Shown here: in pieces, positions 7,599 to 15,993 of the stretch
How positions within the stretch are numbered: position 1 is the stretch's first letter
How the letters are laid out: every line of letters begins with the position of its first letter
Origin: Candidatus Zixiibacteriota bacterium
GTDB taxonomy: Bacteria; Zixibacteria; MSB-5A5; GN15; FEB-12
DNA: 40,785 bases
Direction: 5' to 3'
NCBI GenBank assembly: GCA_028715215.1
Contig: JAQUSF010000019.1
Coordinates: 1 to 40,785 of the forward strand
The notes under the pieces: generated by a model
What the model was told of the DNA's origin: nothing
What the model saw: the letters and a program-made list of their open reading frames with translations, nothing else
Database searches by the model: none
Made by a program: the position numbers and the translations under genes

Positions 7599-10022
7599 AT
7601 GATTCAAAACCAAAAACAGGTGACAAGCAATAATAATGAAATAACTTTATTCCCGGGTTTACCCTGGCTCTTCGCGGGTATTGTTATGGCGTTTCTTATC
7701 GGGCGTTTTCTACCGATGCCATACGCCTGGGGATTTAATTTCTGGAGTATTGTTTCGACATCGCTTTCAATGATTCTGTTGGGAACGGCCTTATTTCTGG
7801 TAATACCCCCGGTGAGCTATTACCTGGCTGTTATATCAGCCCAGCCGGTAATATTTGTGACGGTGCTGGCGGGGAAGATTAACAGGTACTGGCTCGGTTC
7901 AGTTGCCGGGGTTTTTTGGTTGGGCTTGTTCTATATCTTTCGTACCGAGGCTCTGGTTTACGGCGACAGCTTTACCCGCCTGGCAGCCTGTGCCGATAAA
8001 GAAGGACCCCTCCTGTACGGAGAATTATTTCTCGAAACAGGAGCGGTTATTATTCCGCATTATACCTACCGGCTGTTGTCATCTTGGTTCGGGGTTTCAG
8101 CTCAAACAACCTATGCGGTCCTCAGCAGTCTGGCCGGGGTTTTCGGTGTCTGGGCGCTTTATAAAATCGCCCGGATGCTGGCGGTGTCTCATTCCTCACG
8201 GTGGTTTATTTTCATAGTAGCTCTGACCGGCGGCACCGTAATTTTATTTTTCGGTTATGTTGAGAGTTATACTCTGCCCACGGTTTTGTCACTCTGGACG
8301 ATATATTTTACCCTGTGTTATTTAAAAGGAAACTGCCATTTGGTCCCTGCGGTTGTTGCTGCCCTGGGGGCGCTTTTTTTCCATTTGATTTTTACACCTT
8401 TCCTGGTGGTGGCATTACTGGCACCGGCGATCAGAAACCGGGTGTTACGTGAAGAACCTTTTTCCTCCCTGGTATATAAAATTAACCTGACGGCTATCTT
8501 TCTGTCTTTGGTAATCCCCCTGGTCTTTCAATTGACTGCATATGACCAGGTTTTTGTTCCCATCTGGCCGACTCTTGAAAATTCCTACTGGTTTCTATCA
8601 GGGGCGCACCTGGTCGACGTCGCCAATCAATTACTTTTACTGTCGCCGGTCGGCGTCGCTGCGGTTCTGCTTTTACTTTTTTCTAAAAAATTGCGCAAGC
8701 TACCTTCCTCGGCGGAAAGTGCCCTGCTCGGTATGACCGTAGTATTTACCTTCCTGGTTGCTTTCTGGGTTAATCCGAAACTGGGTTATATGCGTGACTG
8801 GGATTTATTGTCTCAGTTCGGCTTTCCTCTGGCTCTCTGGGGCGGTTATTTTCTTGCCCGGGCATTCTCTGAAAAACAAATTCGTAACCGGGCTCTGCCG
8901 GCCAGTGTGGTCGTGGCGCTGGTGGTTATCGTTCCCAACCTGATTGAAAAAAATGACCTTCCCACCGCCGTGCGTCGGCTCGATGAAAAACTCTGGAGCG
9001 ATGTTCATTATCAGGTCAATTACCGGGACGGGGAGCGCTGTATCCCCTGGGGGTATATCCTGAGCAGCAATGTCAGCGAACCCGAACGGGCTCTCAAATA
9101 TTTCCAGCGCCGTTATGAAATAAAAAAAGACGATTACCTGGCTCTATCGAATATCGGGGAGGTCTATTATTCCCTGGGGGAACTCGACTCCGCTTACAGC
9201 TTTTTAAGCCGGGCGGTGGCATTGAATCCCGATAACCCCCGCTTATATGAGCAACTGGCTAAAGTAACGGGGGCGATGGGCAAAGACATCGAAGCTAAAG
9301 GGCATGCCGAAAAGGCTCTGCGCTATAAGACCGATAATCCCTCCGCTCTTACGCAACTGGGTATTTCTCTTTCGAAGATGTTGCGTTTCGAAGAAGCCCT
9401 GGTATATTTTCGACGGGCATTCGAACTGGGACCGGATGTTGTCGAACATAACCTTAACCTCGGTATTGTCCTTATCGACCTCCAGGTTTTTGACTCGGCC
9501 TATTATTATCTTAATCGGGGTTTGACGCTCAGTAAGGGTAAACTGGATAACAACCCCCTGGTTCTGTTTAAAATGGGTGTTGCCGAACAGGCTCTGGGAA
9601 ACAGGACCGCCGCCCTGGAACATCTTCAAAAATCAGTAGCGCTCGACCGGAATAACGCTAAATCACAAACTCAGCTGGGGATTCTTCTTTTTGAATTAAA
9701 CCGAACGGCCGAGGCGTTGCCGCTTTTTCGACAGGCTTATGAACTCATGCCGGATAATCACGAATACGTTCTTAATCTGGCCATGCTGTACAGCACTCTC
9801 GGGCAGTATGATTCCGCCTATGTTTTTTTGCAAAAAGGCATAAAGATGACCTCGTATCCCTCCAGTAATCCCTCGGTGACGGTAGCCCTGTTCAAGACCT
9901 GTCTGGCGCTGGATAAGCTGGATGAAGCTCAAAAAGAGCTGGTCCTGCTCGAACAGATGTATCCTGGTTCGGTCGAGGTTGGGAAATTACGAGACGCCTA
10001 TGAGCAGGCCGTAAAAAAATAA
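7599..10022 (+). CDS. Polytopic membrane protein with C-terminal TPR domain (paralogue 1)
   Basis: The ATG at 7599 has CAGG 7 nt upstream and lies just after a near-consensus promoter, giving 807 residues. Residues 1 to about 460 hold around ten or more hydrophobic segments. A conserved polar loop FRTEALVYGDSFTRL follows the third or so segment. An acidic first-loop motif of this sort recalls GT-C-fold glycosyltransferases, but the resemblance is not proof. From about residue 490 there are six or more TPR-like repeats (for example YYSLGELDSAYSFLSRAVAL). The paralogue at 13400-15838 shares the YGD loop, the WDL-S-x-FGFP segment and the repeat layout. The architecture resembles membrane-TPR proteins of the TMTC/PMT type. 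The function is unknown; a membrane scaffold or glycosyltransferase-like role is possible. Confidence 0.85.
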   Translation: MIQNQKQVTSNNNEITLFPGLPWLFAGIVMAFLIGRFLPMPYAWGFNFWSIVSTSLSMILLGTALFLVIPPVSYYLAVISAQPVIFVTVLAGKINRYWLGSVAGVFWLGLFYIFRTEALVYGDSFTRLAACADKEGPLLYGELFLETGAVIIPHYTYRLLSSWFGVSAQTTYAVLSSLAGVFGVWALYKIARMLAVSHSSRWFIFIVALTGGTVILFFGYVESYTLPTVLSLWTIYFTLCYLKGNCHLVPAVVAALGALFFHLIFTPFLVVALLAPAIRNRVLREEPFSSLVYKINLTAIFLSLVIPLVFQLTAYDQVFVPIWPTLENSYWFLSGAHLVDVANQLLLLSPVGVAAVLLLLFSKKLRKLPSSAESALLGMTVVFTFLVAFWVNPKLGYMRDWDLLSQFGFPLALWGGYFLARAFSEKQIRNRALPASVVVALVVIVPNLIEKNDLPTAVRRLDEKLWSDVHYQVNYRDGERCIPWGYILSSNVSEPERALKYFQRRYEIKKDDYLALSNIGEVYYSLGELDSAYSFLSRAVALNPDNPRLYEQLAKVTGAMGKDIEAKGHAEKALRYKTDNPSALTQLGISLSKMLRFEEALVYFRRAFELGPDVVEHNLNLGIVLIDLQVFDSAYYYLNRGLTLSKGKLDNNPLVLFKMGVAEQALGNRTAALEHLQKSVALDRNNAKSQTQLGILLFELNRTAEALPLFRQAYELMPDNHEYVLNLAMLYSTLGQYDSAYVFLQKGIKMTSYPSSNPSVTVALFKTCLALDKLDEAQKELVLLEQMYPGSVEVGKLRDAYEQAVKK

Positions 10023-10044
10023 CCTGAACCCCTCCGGAATATAT

Positions 10045-10845
10045 TTATTTATCCTTCAGGTAACCCAGCGGCATAATCAACAGGGCGGCTTCGGAACGTC
10101 CGTCTATCTCCAGAATTTCATTGACCAGAGCATCGTTGAAAGCTCCAACCGCCACCGTGCCCATGTCCAGCGAAGTAGCTTCGAGATATATGTTTTCACA
10201 AATCGCCCCGGCTTCCATATAAATTTACCGGTAGCCCCGGTCGGCGTACTTGCGGGTGGAACGGGCAAAACGGGCGGTCAGAATAATGGTTAAAGGTGAG
10301 TTGCCAACAGTCTTTTGTTCATTGGCGGCGATGTGAATGTCTTTATTGAAATAACCTTCTTTTAGAAGTGCCAGGCTGCTGTCGGCCACCTGGTAGTGAT
10401 AAAGACCCATCGGCAGATTCTCGACTTTGTCCACGATAAAGTAGGTTTCGATAGGGTAAAGGGCGCCTCCCGACGGAGCGGCGCGGAGGGCATATTCGCC
10501 CATGGTGTGAGTTAAGCCGGCGGCGGCAAAGAGAACTTGCGCCAGATGCTCGAGACTTACGGTCTTCGAACTGTATAACCGCACCGATTGACGCTCCCGA
10601 ATGGCGCGCTCGACGCTTTTACCTTCGTTCGAAGGTAGGGGCAGTTTGATTTTCCCGGCTTCGGGATATTCTTTATATAAGGGCATATTCTCTCCCCAGG
10701 ATATATTTTTACCAACCATGCCGTATTCATCGTAACCGGTTTCCCGGTGGAAACGCGGCCCGATTGATAAGGAATCGCCGTTCACCGCGAAAAGCGGCAT
10801 AAAAAAAGTAATGAATAATAAAATGAAAAATGGGTAAAAACGCAT
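10045..10845 (-). pseudogene. SagB-type nitroreductase family gene interrupted by in-frame TAA
   Basis: Translation starts at ATG 10845, with GAGG 8 nt upstream; an earlier in-frame GTG at 10854 overlaps that site. A signal-like segment (FYPFFILLFITFFMPLF) is followed by the FMN-binding nitroreductase pattern: RQSVRLY, then AAPSGGALYPIETYF. The frame hits TAA at 10225-10227 after ARSTRKYADRGYR. It then continues in the same frame for 59 codons (IYMEAGAICENIYLEATSL..., GTVAVGAFNDALVNEIL) to a TAA at 10045-10047. Those are the expected C-terminal helix and strand of the fold. In relatives the interrupted position is usually tyrosine (YRY), so one base change from TAT/TAC explains it. It is either a recent nonsense mutation or a base-calling error. 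TAA is not a known recoding codon for Sec or Pyl. Confidence 0.82.
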
Positions 10846-10920
10846 TCTTATCACCTCACTGGTTGTTTTTTTTATCAGTATATAATAGGTATTGAATTGG
10901 AAAAAAACAAGTCCGGTGGT

Positions 10921-10986
10921 TTAGTAATGGTCCCGGGCGTATTTCAGGTAGCCGGCATAATTATAATTTTTTTTGAGAATGTTATT
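10921..10986 (-). pseudogene. Possible short coding remnant
   Basis: On the minus strand this stretch reads as about 21 codons ending NYAGYLKYARDHY and a stop, with the look of a real C-terminus. It has no start or upstream body: the terminator of the DUF2807-like gene abuts it. The remainder of 10846-11054 shows only AT-rich spacer and that terminator. Confidence 0.2.
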
Positions 10987-10990
10987 AAAC

Positions 10991-11026
10991 AAAAAAACAC
11001 CCGGGGAATAAACCTTCCGGGTGTTT
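10991..11026 (-). terminator. Rho-independent terminator
   Basis: AAACACCCGG (10995-11004) pairs with CCGGGTGTTT (11017-11026). On the minus strand the stem is followed by a run of T. It lies about 30 nt after the stop of the DUF2807-like gene. Confidence 0.85.
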
Positions 11027-11054
11027 AAGCAATGATGGAGGGAATGTAAGTTTT

Positions 11055-11933
11055 TCAGTACCACACGCGATTTTTATTTTTTTTGGGAATTTCCGGTGGC
11101 TCTGGTATTTCCGGAATTTCCGGTATAGCTGGAATTTCTTCAATAGACGGCAAAGCCGGTATTTCCGGTATGAGAGGAATATCCGGAAAGACAATGAGCT
11201 CGGGGATCATAGGTATCGCCGGAATGGCGGGTATCGCCGGTATGGCGGGAATCGCCGATATGGCCGGATATTTCCAGCGATTAGAATAATTTCCAGGCTC
11301 ACCATAACATTGAATATGATTTTCCGGGTGGCCGTAAACCTGGACATCGCCGCTGCCGTTTATCCGGGTGAAAAGGGTCTCGCGGGCATAAACCCTGACA
11401 TTGCCCGTGCCGTTTATTTCCACATAAGCGTCGTCCGCTTTCAAATCCGAAGCATCGACATTGCCCGAACCCTCGACCGTGATCTCGATTTCCGCTGCTG
11501 TTCCTTCCATATTGATATCCCCCGAACCTTCGAGATACAGGTCGAAATAGTCGCCTTCCAGTCCGGTTATTTCAACATCGCCGGACCCGAAAACCGCCAG
11601 CAATTCCAATTCCGGAATGGTAATGTCTACCCGTACTTCGATATCGGAATCATATTCTTCGGTGTTGATTAAAAGACGGTGCCTGCCGACATTGGCGGTA
11701 GTAACCTTGTCAAGCTGTTCCGGGTCAGCTGAGACCGTTACTTTTTGTCGTTCACCGACGGTTATGAAAACATCCCCCGAACCATCAAGTTCGATTCTAT
11801 CAAAGGCTTCAAGTTGTCGCTCCTGAGTAATGCTTCTGCTGGAACTGAATATTAGATCAGTATGGAGGATAAAGGTAACGATGAAAATAAAAAAAAGTGC
11901 CGCTGATACTGCGGGATATAATCTTTTACTCAT
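11055..11933 (-). CDS. Exported DUF2807-like protein with Ile-Pro-X repeat tail
   Basis: The ATG at 11933 (MSKRLYP) has AAGGAG just upstream; the frame's earlier start at 11999 lacks one. The 292 residues begin with one membrane/signal segment (about residues 5-27). A beta-helical DUF2807-type (putative adhesin head) domain follows, with six G-S/T-G-D/N-V/I motifs (GSGDVFITVG, GSGDVEITG, GSGDINMEG, GSGNVDASDL, GTGNVRVYA, GSGDVQVYG). Residues of about 222-285 are a proline-rich tail of roughly 20 triplets of the form I-P-A/E or variants, and the end is basic (KKNKNRVWY). The function of DUF2807 is not settled; surface or envelope localisation is likely. It is a single gene with its own terminator. 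Confidence 0.82.
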   Translation of the reverse strand: MSKRLYPAVSAALFFIFIVTFILHTDLIFSSSRSITQERQLEAFDRIELDGSGDVFITVGERQKVTVSADPEQLDKVTTANVGRHRLLINTEEYDSDIEVRVDITIPELELLAVFGSGDVEITGLEGDYFDLYLEGSGDINMEGTAAEIEITVEGSGNVDASDLKADDAYVEINGTGNVRVYARETLFTRINGSGDVQVYGHPENHIQCYGEPGNYSNRWKYPAISAIPAIPAIPAIPAIPMIPELIVFPDIPLIPEIPALPSIEEIPAIPEIPEIPEPPEIPKKNKNRVWY

Positions 11934-12335
11934 CAGGATCTCCTTTTTATTCAGTTTGGATGGTACTCTAAATACGATAAAGGCATTGAAGTGTTTCATA
12001 AATTGAGGAAAATAATTTAAAGTGTGACGTTAAAGCAAAGAAGGGGTTATCTTGTTGTCTGATATATACTTATTCTGGCTCAGGAGCCTTGTACACCTGA
12101 TTTAAAATGGGTTCGTTTTACTATTTTTAAGGGGTCCCTATATTTTCTCCTCTCTCTTTTTTTTAATTATTCGTACTTATCCATTAAGCTGCTCGGAGGC
12201 AGAAAGAGGTGCGATTAAATAGGATATTTGTGATGACCAGGTAAAAAGTACTCCTCTGAGAATGTTCCTGCCATAATTCACACACCCATTTACATTTGTC
12301 TGCATTATACACTTTTGATTTTTTACAAATTACTG

Positions 12336-12364
12336 TTGACAATTTCTACCTTCCGGACTATTAT
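12336..12364 (+). promoter_or_regulatory. Sigma70-type promoter
   Basis: TTGACA (12336-12341) and TATTAT (12359-12364) are 17 nt apart. It would give a leader of about 150 nt for the small lipoprotein-like gene at 12522. The rest of 12000-12335 is AT-rich sequence with no gene visible on either strand. Confidence 0.6.
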
Positions 12365-12465
12365 TACCTTAAAGTACAGGGAATACAGTATTGAGCAAAG
12401 CATCAGAAATGTACGATAGTAGGTCGGAATCTCGAAGAGTTTCGGCAATTTGAAAGAAAGAAATA

Positions 12466-12493
12466 GTCAGGAGCACAGCACGGGGCTCCTGAC
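12466..12493. repeat. Hairpin with 9-bp stem, related to one at 16357-16377
   Basis: GTCAGGAGC (12466-12474) pairs with GCTCCTGAC (12485-12493). The loop contains AGCACGGGG. The reverse complement of much of this element recurs at 16361-16377, where it forms part of a terminator-like hairpin. No T-run follows here, so it is unlikely to terminate transcription. Confidence 0.6.
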
Positions 12494-12521
12494 CTGCTTT
12501 AGCTAATTGTATAAGATTAAT

Positions 12522-12812
12522 ATGGAAAAAATACTTAATACTTTAGTATCAGGAATAGTTTTATTTAATGCCTGTTCTGAAGCTCCAAAAGGAACTGAGG
12601 AAAAAGCATTAGAATTAGCACAACCTTTGGTTGAATATTATGCTGAGAGATATAATATTCCTCTTGATAGTTTAAATAATAAAAATTATTACAGAGTCAC
12701 TTTTTCAGAAGATAGTAATAATGCAGGTATTGATTATTATTATGGGGGACATTACGAATTTGGTGTAAATATTAATTTTAAAAAAGATACAGCTACTTTT
12801 ACTGTTTATTAA
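12522..12812 (+). CDS. Small AT-rich exported, possibly lipoprotein, gene
   Basis: The frame starts at ATG 12522 (an upstream in-frame TTG at 12507 adds five residues) and gives 96 residues. The N-terminus is hydrophobic and ends in VLFNACSEAP, an imperfect lipobox, so C19 could be lipidated. The remainder is polar and Tyr/Asn-rich (VEYYAERYNI, GIDYYYGGHYEFG) and matches no family I recognise. Base composition is far more AT-rich than the flanking genes, suggesting acquisition. It is preceded by a good promoter at 12336-12364 but has no clear ribosome-binding site. Confidence 0.5.
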   Translation: MEKILNTLVSGIVLFNACSEAPKGTEEKALELAQPLVEYYAERYNIPLDSLNNKNYYRVTFSEDSNNAGIDYYYGGHYEFGVNINFKKDTATFTVY

Positions 12813-13003
12813 TCTTTTAATTCCTTTATAAATTTGTTTTTTATATTATTTACAGTGTTTGTATCTGTTTTTACAGAATCAACTAAAGAAGAGTGTTTGT
12901 TCAATGATTGGGGAATTTGTTTATTATATAAAATATTTTCAATAATAACTGCTTGAATTTCTCCGCCTAATACAACTTTGGCTATCTCATTTTCACCAGT
13001 TTT
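12809..13003 (-). pseudogene. 3' remnant of an AT-rich gene cut off by the hairpin repeat
   Basis: On the minus strand an open frame of 64 codons runs from the repeat boundary at about 13003 to TAA at 12809-12811. The peptide includes NEIAKVVLGGEIQAVIIEN and ends NKFIKELKD, which looks coding rather than random. No start codon is available, and the repeat supplies an in-frame TGA just upstream, so the 5' part is missing. Its stop overlaps the stop of the convergent lipoprotein-like gene by about 3 nt. The shared AT-rich composition suggests both came together. Confidence 0.4.
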
Positions 13004-13004
13004 T

Positions 13005-13178
13005 GTAGGTCAAGCCGACTTGGGTCTCGGGGCTTGACCTCTTTTCTGTTGTGACGCGCTGCGTCACCAAAGAAGGCGCGGAGCGCCTTAGCTTGTGTTT
13101 CCACGGAGACCGTGGGAACAAGGGGAAGTGGTCAGGTCACAATTCGCCTGTGGCGAATCAGGACCTGACCGAACTTTT
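13005..13178. repeat. Modular hairpin repeat, copy A
   Basis: Five consecutive inverted repeats: (a) AGGTCAAGCC 13007-13016 with 13031-13040; (b) GTGACGC 13051-13057 with 13061-13067; (c) AAGGCGC 13073-13079 with 13083-13089; (d) 13096-13106 with 13110-13120 around CCACGG/CCGTGG; (e) GGTCAGGTC 13130-13138 with GACCTGACC 13162-13170, enclosing ATTCGCC/GGCGAAT (13142-13148, 13152-13158). Copy B at 16437-16610 keeps the same order, and copy C at 15841-15897 keeps only (e). Short reading frames across it are not genes. The sequence to about 13320 holds more short palindromes and a motif CCGGGCACAAA (about 13268-13278) also present near 16663-16674. Confidence 0.85.
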
Positions 13179-13323
13179 TATATTCGCTGTCTCGTCGCTG
13201 TTTGTTCAAGTGGGTGGCAGATATCCACTTCGGCTCCAAATGTATTATCGGCAGATGTGGACATCTACCGGGCACAAATTTTTAGCCGGTGTTTTTGTCC
13301 CGGCATAAAAAGTTAAAGTGGAA

Positions 13324-13352
13324 TTGACTTAATCCATTAAATTTCATATCGT
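13324..13352 (+). promoter_or_regulatory. Possible promoter of the second membrane-TPR gene
   Basis: TTGACT (13324-13329), 17 nt, then TATCGT (13347-13352). The -10 box is weak. The -35 matches the one upstream of the paralogue at 7599. Confidence 0.35.
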
Positions 13353-13399
13353 ATAGAGATTTAAAAAGTTCCCGTGAAAGCTTATAACCTCATTGTTTA

Positions 13400-15838
13400 A
13401 TGAAACCGGAAATGAGTTCACCTCATAATAAAAATAAGACTCTCCAATCCGGGGCATTCGATTATAAAAGCCTTTACCGGCTATTGGGGATTCTCATCAC
13501 AGGCTATTTGATCGGCGGTTTTTTGCCTGTTACTTTTGCCTGGGGTTTTAATTATCTGGGTTTAATACCTTTGCCCTGGTCGGTAATCTTTCCAGTCCTG
13601 GTATTGATATTCCTTATTCCATCACTTTGTGAAAAAATCAGTCAGATATTGGGTGGTTTCGTTTCTGTAACAGCTCAATTTTTACGACGATATAATCGTT
13701 TTGCGGTCGGCCTGGCAGGATTGGGCCTGGTTTTTGTCATATTTTACATCTTTCGTTCCGAGGCTCACGTTTACGGCGACGGTTTCACGCGACTCGAAGG
13801 TTATGCGGTCAAAACCGGTCCTCTGATTTATGACAAGCTCTTTCTGGAAAGCGGTTCGATTTTATTGCCCCATTATGTCTATCGCCTTTTGAATTCTTTG
13901 TTCGATATCTCTCCCGAGCATGCCTATGCGCTTGTTACCAGTATGGGCGGAGTGGCGGGTATCTGGGCGTTATTTGCCCTGGCCAGTATTCTGGCCGGAG
14001 ATAATCTTGAACGCTGGTTTCTTTTTATAGGAGCGTTGACCAGCGGGGCGGTGATTTTATTTTTCGGCTATATTGAGAATTATACCTGGTCAACCGCATT
14101 AAGTCTGTGGGCGTTATACTGGTCTTTAAGATATGTAAAGGACAAGGCGCCTTATTGGCCGATGTTTCTTTTTGCCCTTGGAGCGGTTTTTTTCCACCTG
14201 ATCACCACCCCGATTCTGGTCACGGTTTTGTTAATATTGCTGATAAAAGGAACCGCCCGAAGGAAGAAACCGTTCGAACCGCTGGTACGCAATATCGCCC
14301 TGCTGGCGGCAGTGGGTTCCGTCGGCATTGTGCTATTATTTCAATTCAGTAACTGGCCGATGATTTTTGTTCCTCTCTGGCCGGCCCGTGAAATACCATA
14401 CTGGTTTCTTTCAAGGGCTCATCTGGTCGATTTTATCAATCAGCTGCTCCTGGTGGCGCCGCTGGGCGTTGTCACCTTCGCCATGCTTTTAATTGTTAAA
14501 AAATATCGTTCTGAAAAACTAAATATTGAAAGTACCGTTCTTGCGGTCGCAACTCTCGTCACCATGGTTGCCTGTTTCTGGATAGACCCGGAAATTGGGG
14601 CGATACGGGATTGGGATTTAATTTCTCTGTTCGGTTTTCCTTTTTCACTCTGGGGGGCATATACGCTGGTTAAACTGAAAGGAACGGGACGGGTGACACC
14701 CTCCTGGCTTCTGGCGATAACCCTGGTGATGCTGATCGCCGTAGGGCCTAACCTGATAGACAAAAACAATCTTGAAACCGCCGTAAAAAGGGTGGACACC
14801 AGTCTCTGGCAGGACAGTCATTACCAGCTTGATTATAAGAAAGCCAACCGTTGTGTTTCATGGGGCTATATCCTGTATATGAATACCGGTAATAAGGAGC
14901 AGTCGATTAAGTACTTCCGCCGTAATCTTCTGGTAAACCCCAATTCTTTCCAGGCGCTGGCTAATATCAGCGAGGTTTACTATGACTTGAAAAGGTTCGA
15001 CTCCGCACATTACTTTTTAACCCGGGTGGTAGAGTTGGCGCCGGACAACCCGCGCTATCTGGAAAAACTGTCCCATACCGAGCTGGTGCGGGGAGAGGTG
15101 GCGTCTTCTCTGGAGCATCTGCTACAGGCGGAAAAGTATAAACCTGACGATGTCGATATTCAGACCAATTTGGGAGTAATTTATTCACAGTTGGAGAAAT
15201 ACCCGGAAGCCCTGGTACATTTTCGGCGGGCTCAGCGACTGGCGCCCGAGGCCTATCAGCAAAATATGAATCTGGGACTGGCTTTTAACAACCTGCAAAA
15301 TATGGACTCGGCTTATTATTATTTTACCCGGTGTCAGAAACTCGAAGGCCAGGGGCCGCAGAATGACCTTACTTTGATAACCAAACTTATTTATATCGAA
15401 AAATCACTGGGCAACTTCCCCAAAGCCCTGGAGTATGCGTTTCAGGCGGTGAAGATACAGCCCGACAACCCGGAAATACAGAAAGAGCTCGGCCTGCTTT
15501 TATCCGCGTTAAAGAAATACCCCGAAGCCATCGAACCTTTTAAAAAAGCCCTCCGGTTATTGCCCGATGACTGTGGACTGACTTTATATCTTGGTCTAAC
15601 CTTCGATAAAGTAAAGAACTACGATTCGGCTTTTTATTATCTGGATAAGAGCCTGGTCATATGCGGGTCCGGTCTTAAGGAACCTTATGTTTACGTGGTA
15701 ACGTTCAACAACGCCCTGGCCCTTAAGAAATACGACCGGGCACGGGAGATGTTGACCCTGATAGAGCAAGTCCACCCGGACGAAAAGAACCTTGATATTC
15801 TCAGGCGACGTTTGGAAGATGCAGTGGCGGGGAAGTAA
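13400..15838 (+). CDS. Polytopic membrane protein with C-terminal TPR domain (paralogue 2)
   Basis: The 812-residue protein is a close structural match to the one at 7599-10022. It has ten or more hydrophobic segments up to about residue 460, with the loop FRSEAHVYGDGFTRLEG and the segment DWDLISLFGFPFSLWG. At least six TPR repeats follow (for example YYDLKRFDSAHYFLTRVVEL and LGLLLSALKKYPEAIEPF). The ATG at 13400 is used; no strong ribosome-binding site is seen, and ATG 13412 is an alternative. The polar YGD loop is shared by both copies and may be functional, perhaps GT-C-like, but no reaction can be assigned. The gene lies between hairpin-repeat copies A and C, so the paralogue may have arrived or been duplicated with the repeats. 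Confidence 0.85.
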   Translation: MKPEMSSPHNKNKTLQSGAFDYKSLYRLLGILITGYLIGGFLPVTFAWGFNYLGLIPLPWSVIFPVLVLIFLIPSLCEKISQILGGFVSVTAQFLRRYNRFAVGLAGLGLVFVIFYIFRSEAHVYGDGFTRLEGYAVKTGPLIYDKLFLESGSILLPHYVYRLLNSLFDISPEHAYALVTSMGGVAGIWALFALASILAGDNLERWFLFIGALTSGAVILFFGYIENYTWSTALSLWALYWSLRYVKDKAPYWPMFLFALGAVFFHLITTPILVTVLLILLIKGTARRKKPFEPLVRNIALLAAVGSVGIVLLFQFSNWPMIFVPLWPAREIPYWFLSRAHLVDFINQLLLVAPLGVVTFAMLLIVKKYRSEKLNIESTVLAVATLVTMVACFWIDPEIGAIRDWDLISLFGFPFSLWGAYTLVKLKGTGRVTPSWLLAITLVMLIAVGPNLIDKNNLETAVKRVDTSLWQDSHYQLDYKKANRCVSWGYILYMNTGNKEQSIKYFRRNLLVNPNSFQALANISEVYYDLKRFDSAHYFLTRVVELAPDNPRYLEKLSHTELVRGEVASSLEHLLQAEKYKPDDVDIQTNLGVIYSQLEKYPEALVHFRRAQRLAPEAYQQNMNLGLAFNNLQNMDSAYYYFTRCQKLEGQGPQNDLTLITKLIYIEKSLGNFPKALEYAFQAVKIQPDNPEIQKELGLLLSALKKYPEAIEPFKKALRLLPDDCGLTLYLGLTFDKVKNYDSAFYYLDKSLVICGSGLKEPYVYVVTFNNALALKKYDRAREMLTLIEQVHPDEKNLDILRRRLEDAVAGK

Positions 15839-15840
15839 CA

Positions 15841-15897
15841 GGGGGAAGCGGTCAGGTCACAATTCGCCTGTGGCGAATCAGGACCTGACCGAACTTT
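15841..15897. repeat. Modular hairpin repeat, copy C (module e only)
   Basis: Positions 15850-15890 are identical to module (e) of copies A and B: GGTCAGGTC, inner ATTCGCC/GGCGAAT, GACCTGACC, then GAACTTTTA. It starts 3 nt after the paralogue 2 stop codon. The T-rich sequence after the stem could let it act as that gene's terminator. Confidence 0.85.
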
Positions 15898-15959
15898 TAT
15901 AATATTAGGATAGTAGTAATTGCTGGGCTGCTTTGTCAATCACTTTTTGAAAATAAATG

Positions 15960-15987
15960 TTGCACTCCTTTAATTGTGTATTAGATT
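15960..15987 (+). promoter_or_regulatory. Putative promoter of the structured RNA
   Basis: TTGCAC (15960-15965), 16 nt, then TAGATT (15982-15987). The predicted start near 15994 coincides with the first base of the 5' hairpin of the candidate RNA. Confidence 0.4.
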
Positions 15988-15993
15988 AAGAAT

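Noticed and set aside
10225-10227. TAA in the nitroreductase as a recoding event
   Set aside because: Selenocysteine uses UGA and pyrrolysine UAG. A UAA stop is better explained by mutation or a base error, unlike the UGA in the peroxiredoxin.
13051-13316. Two short plus-strand frames over the hairpin repeat
   Set aside because: They run through the inverted repeats of copy A, have no ribosome-binding site and encode no plausible protein.
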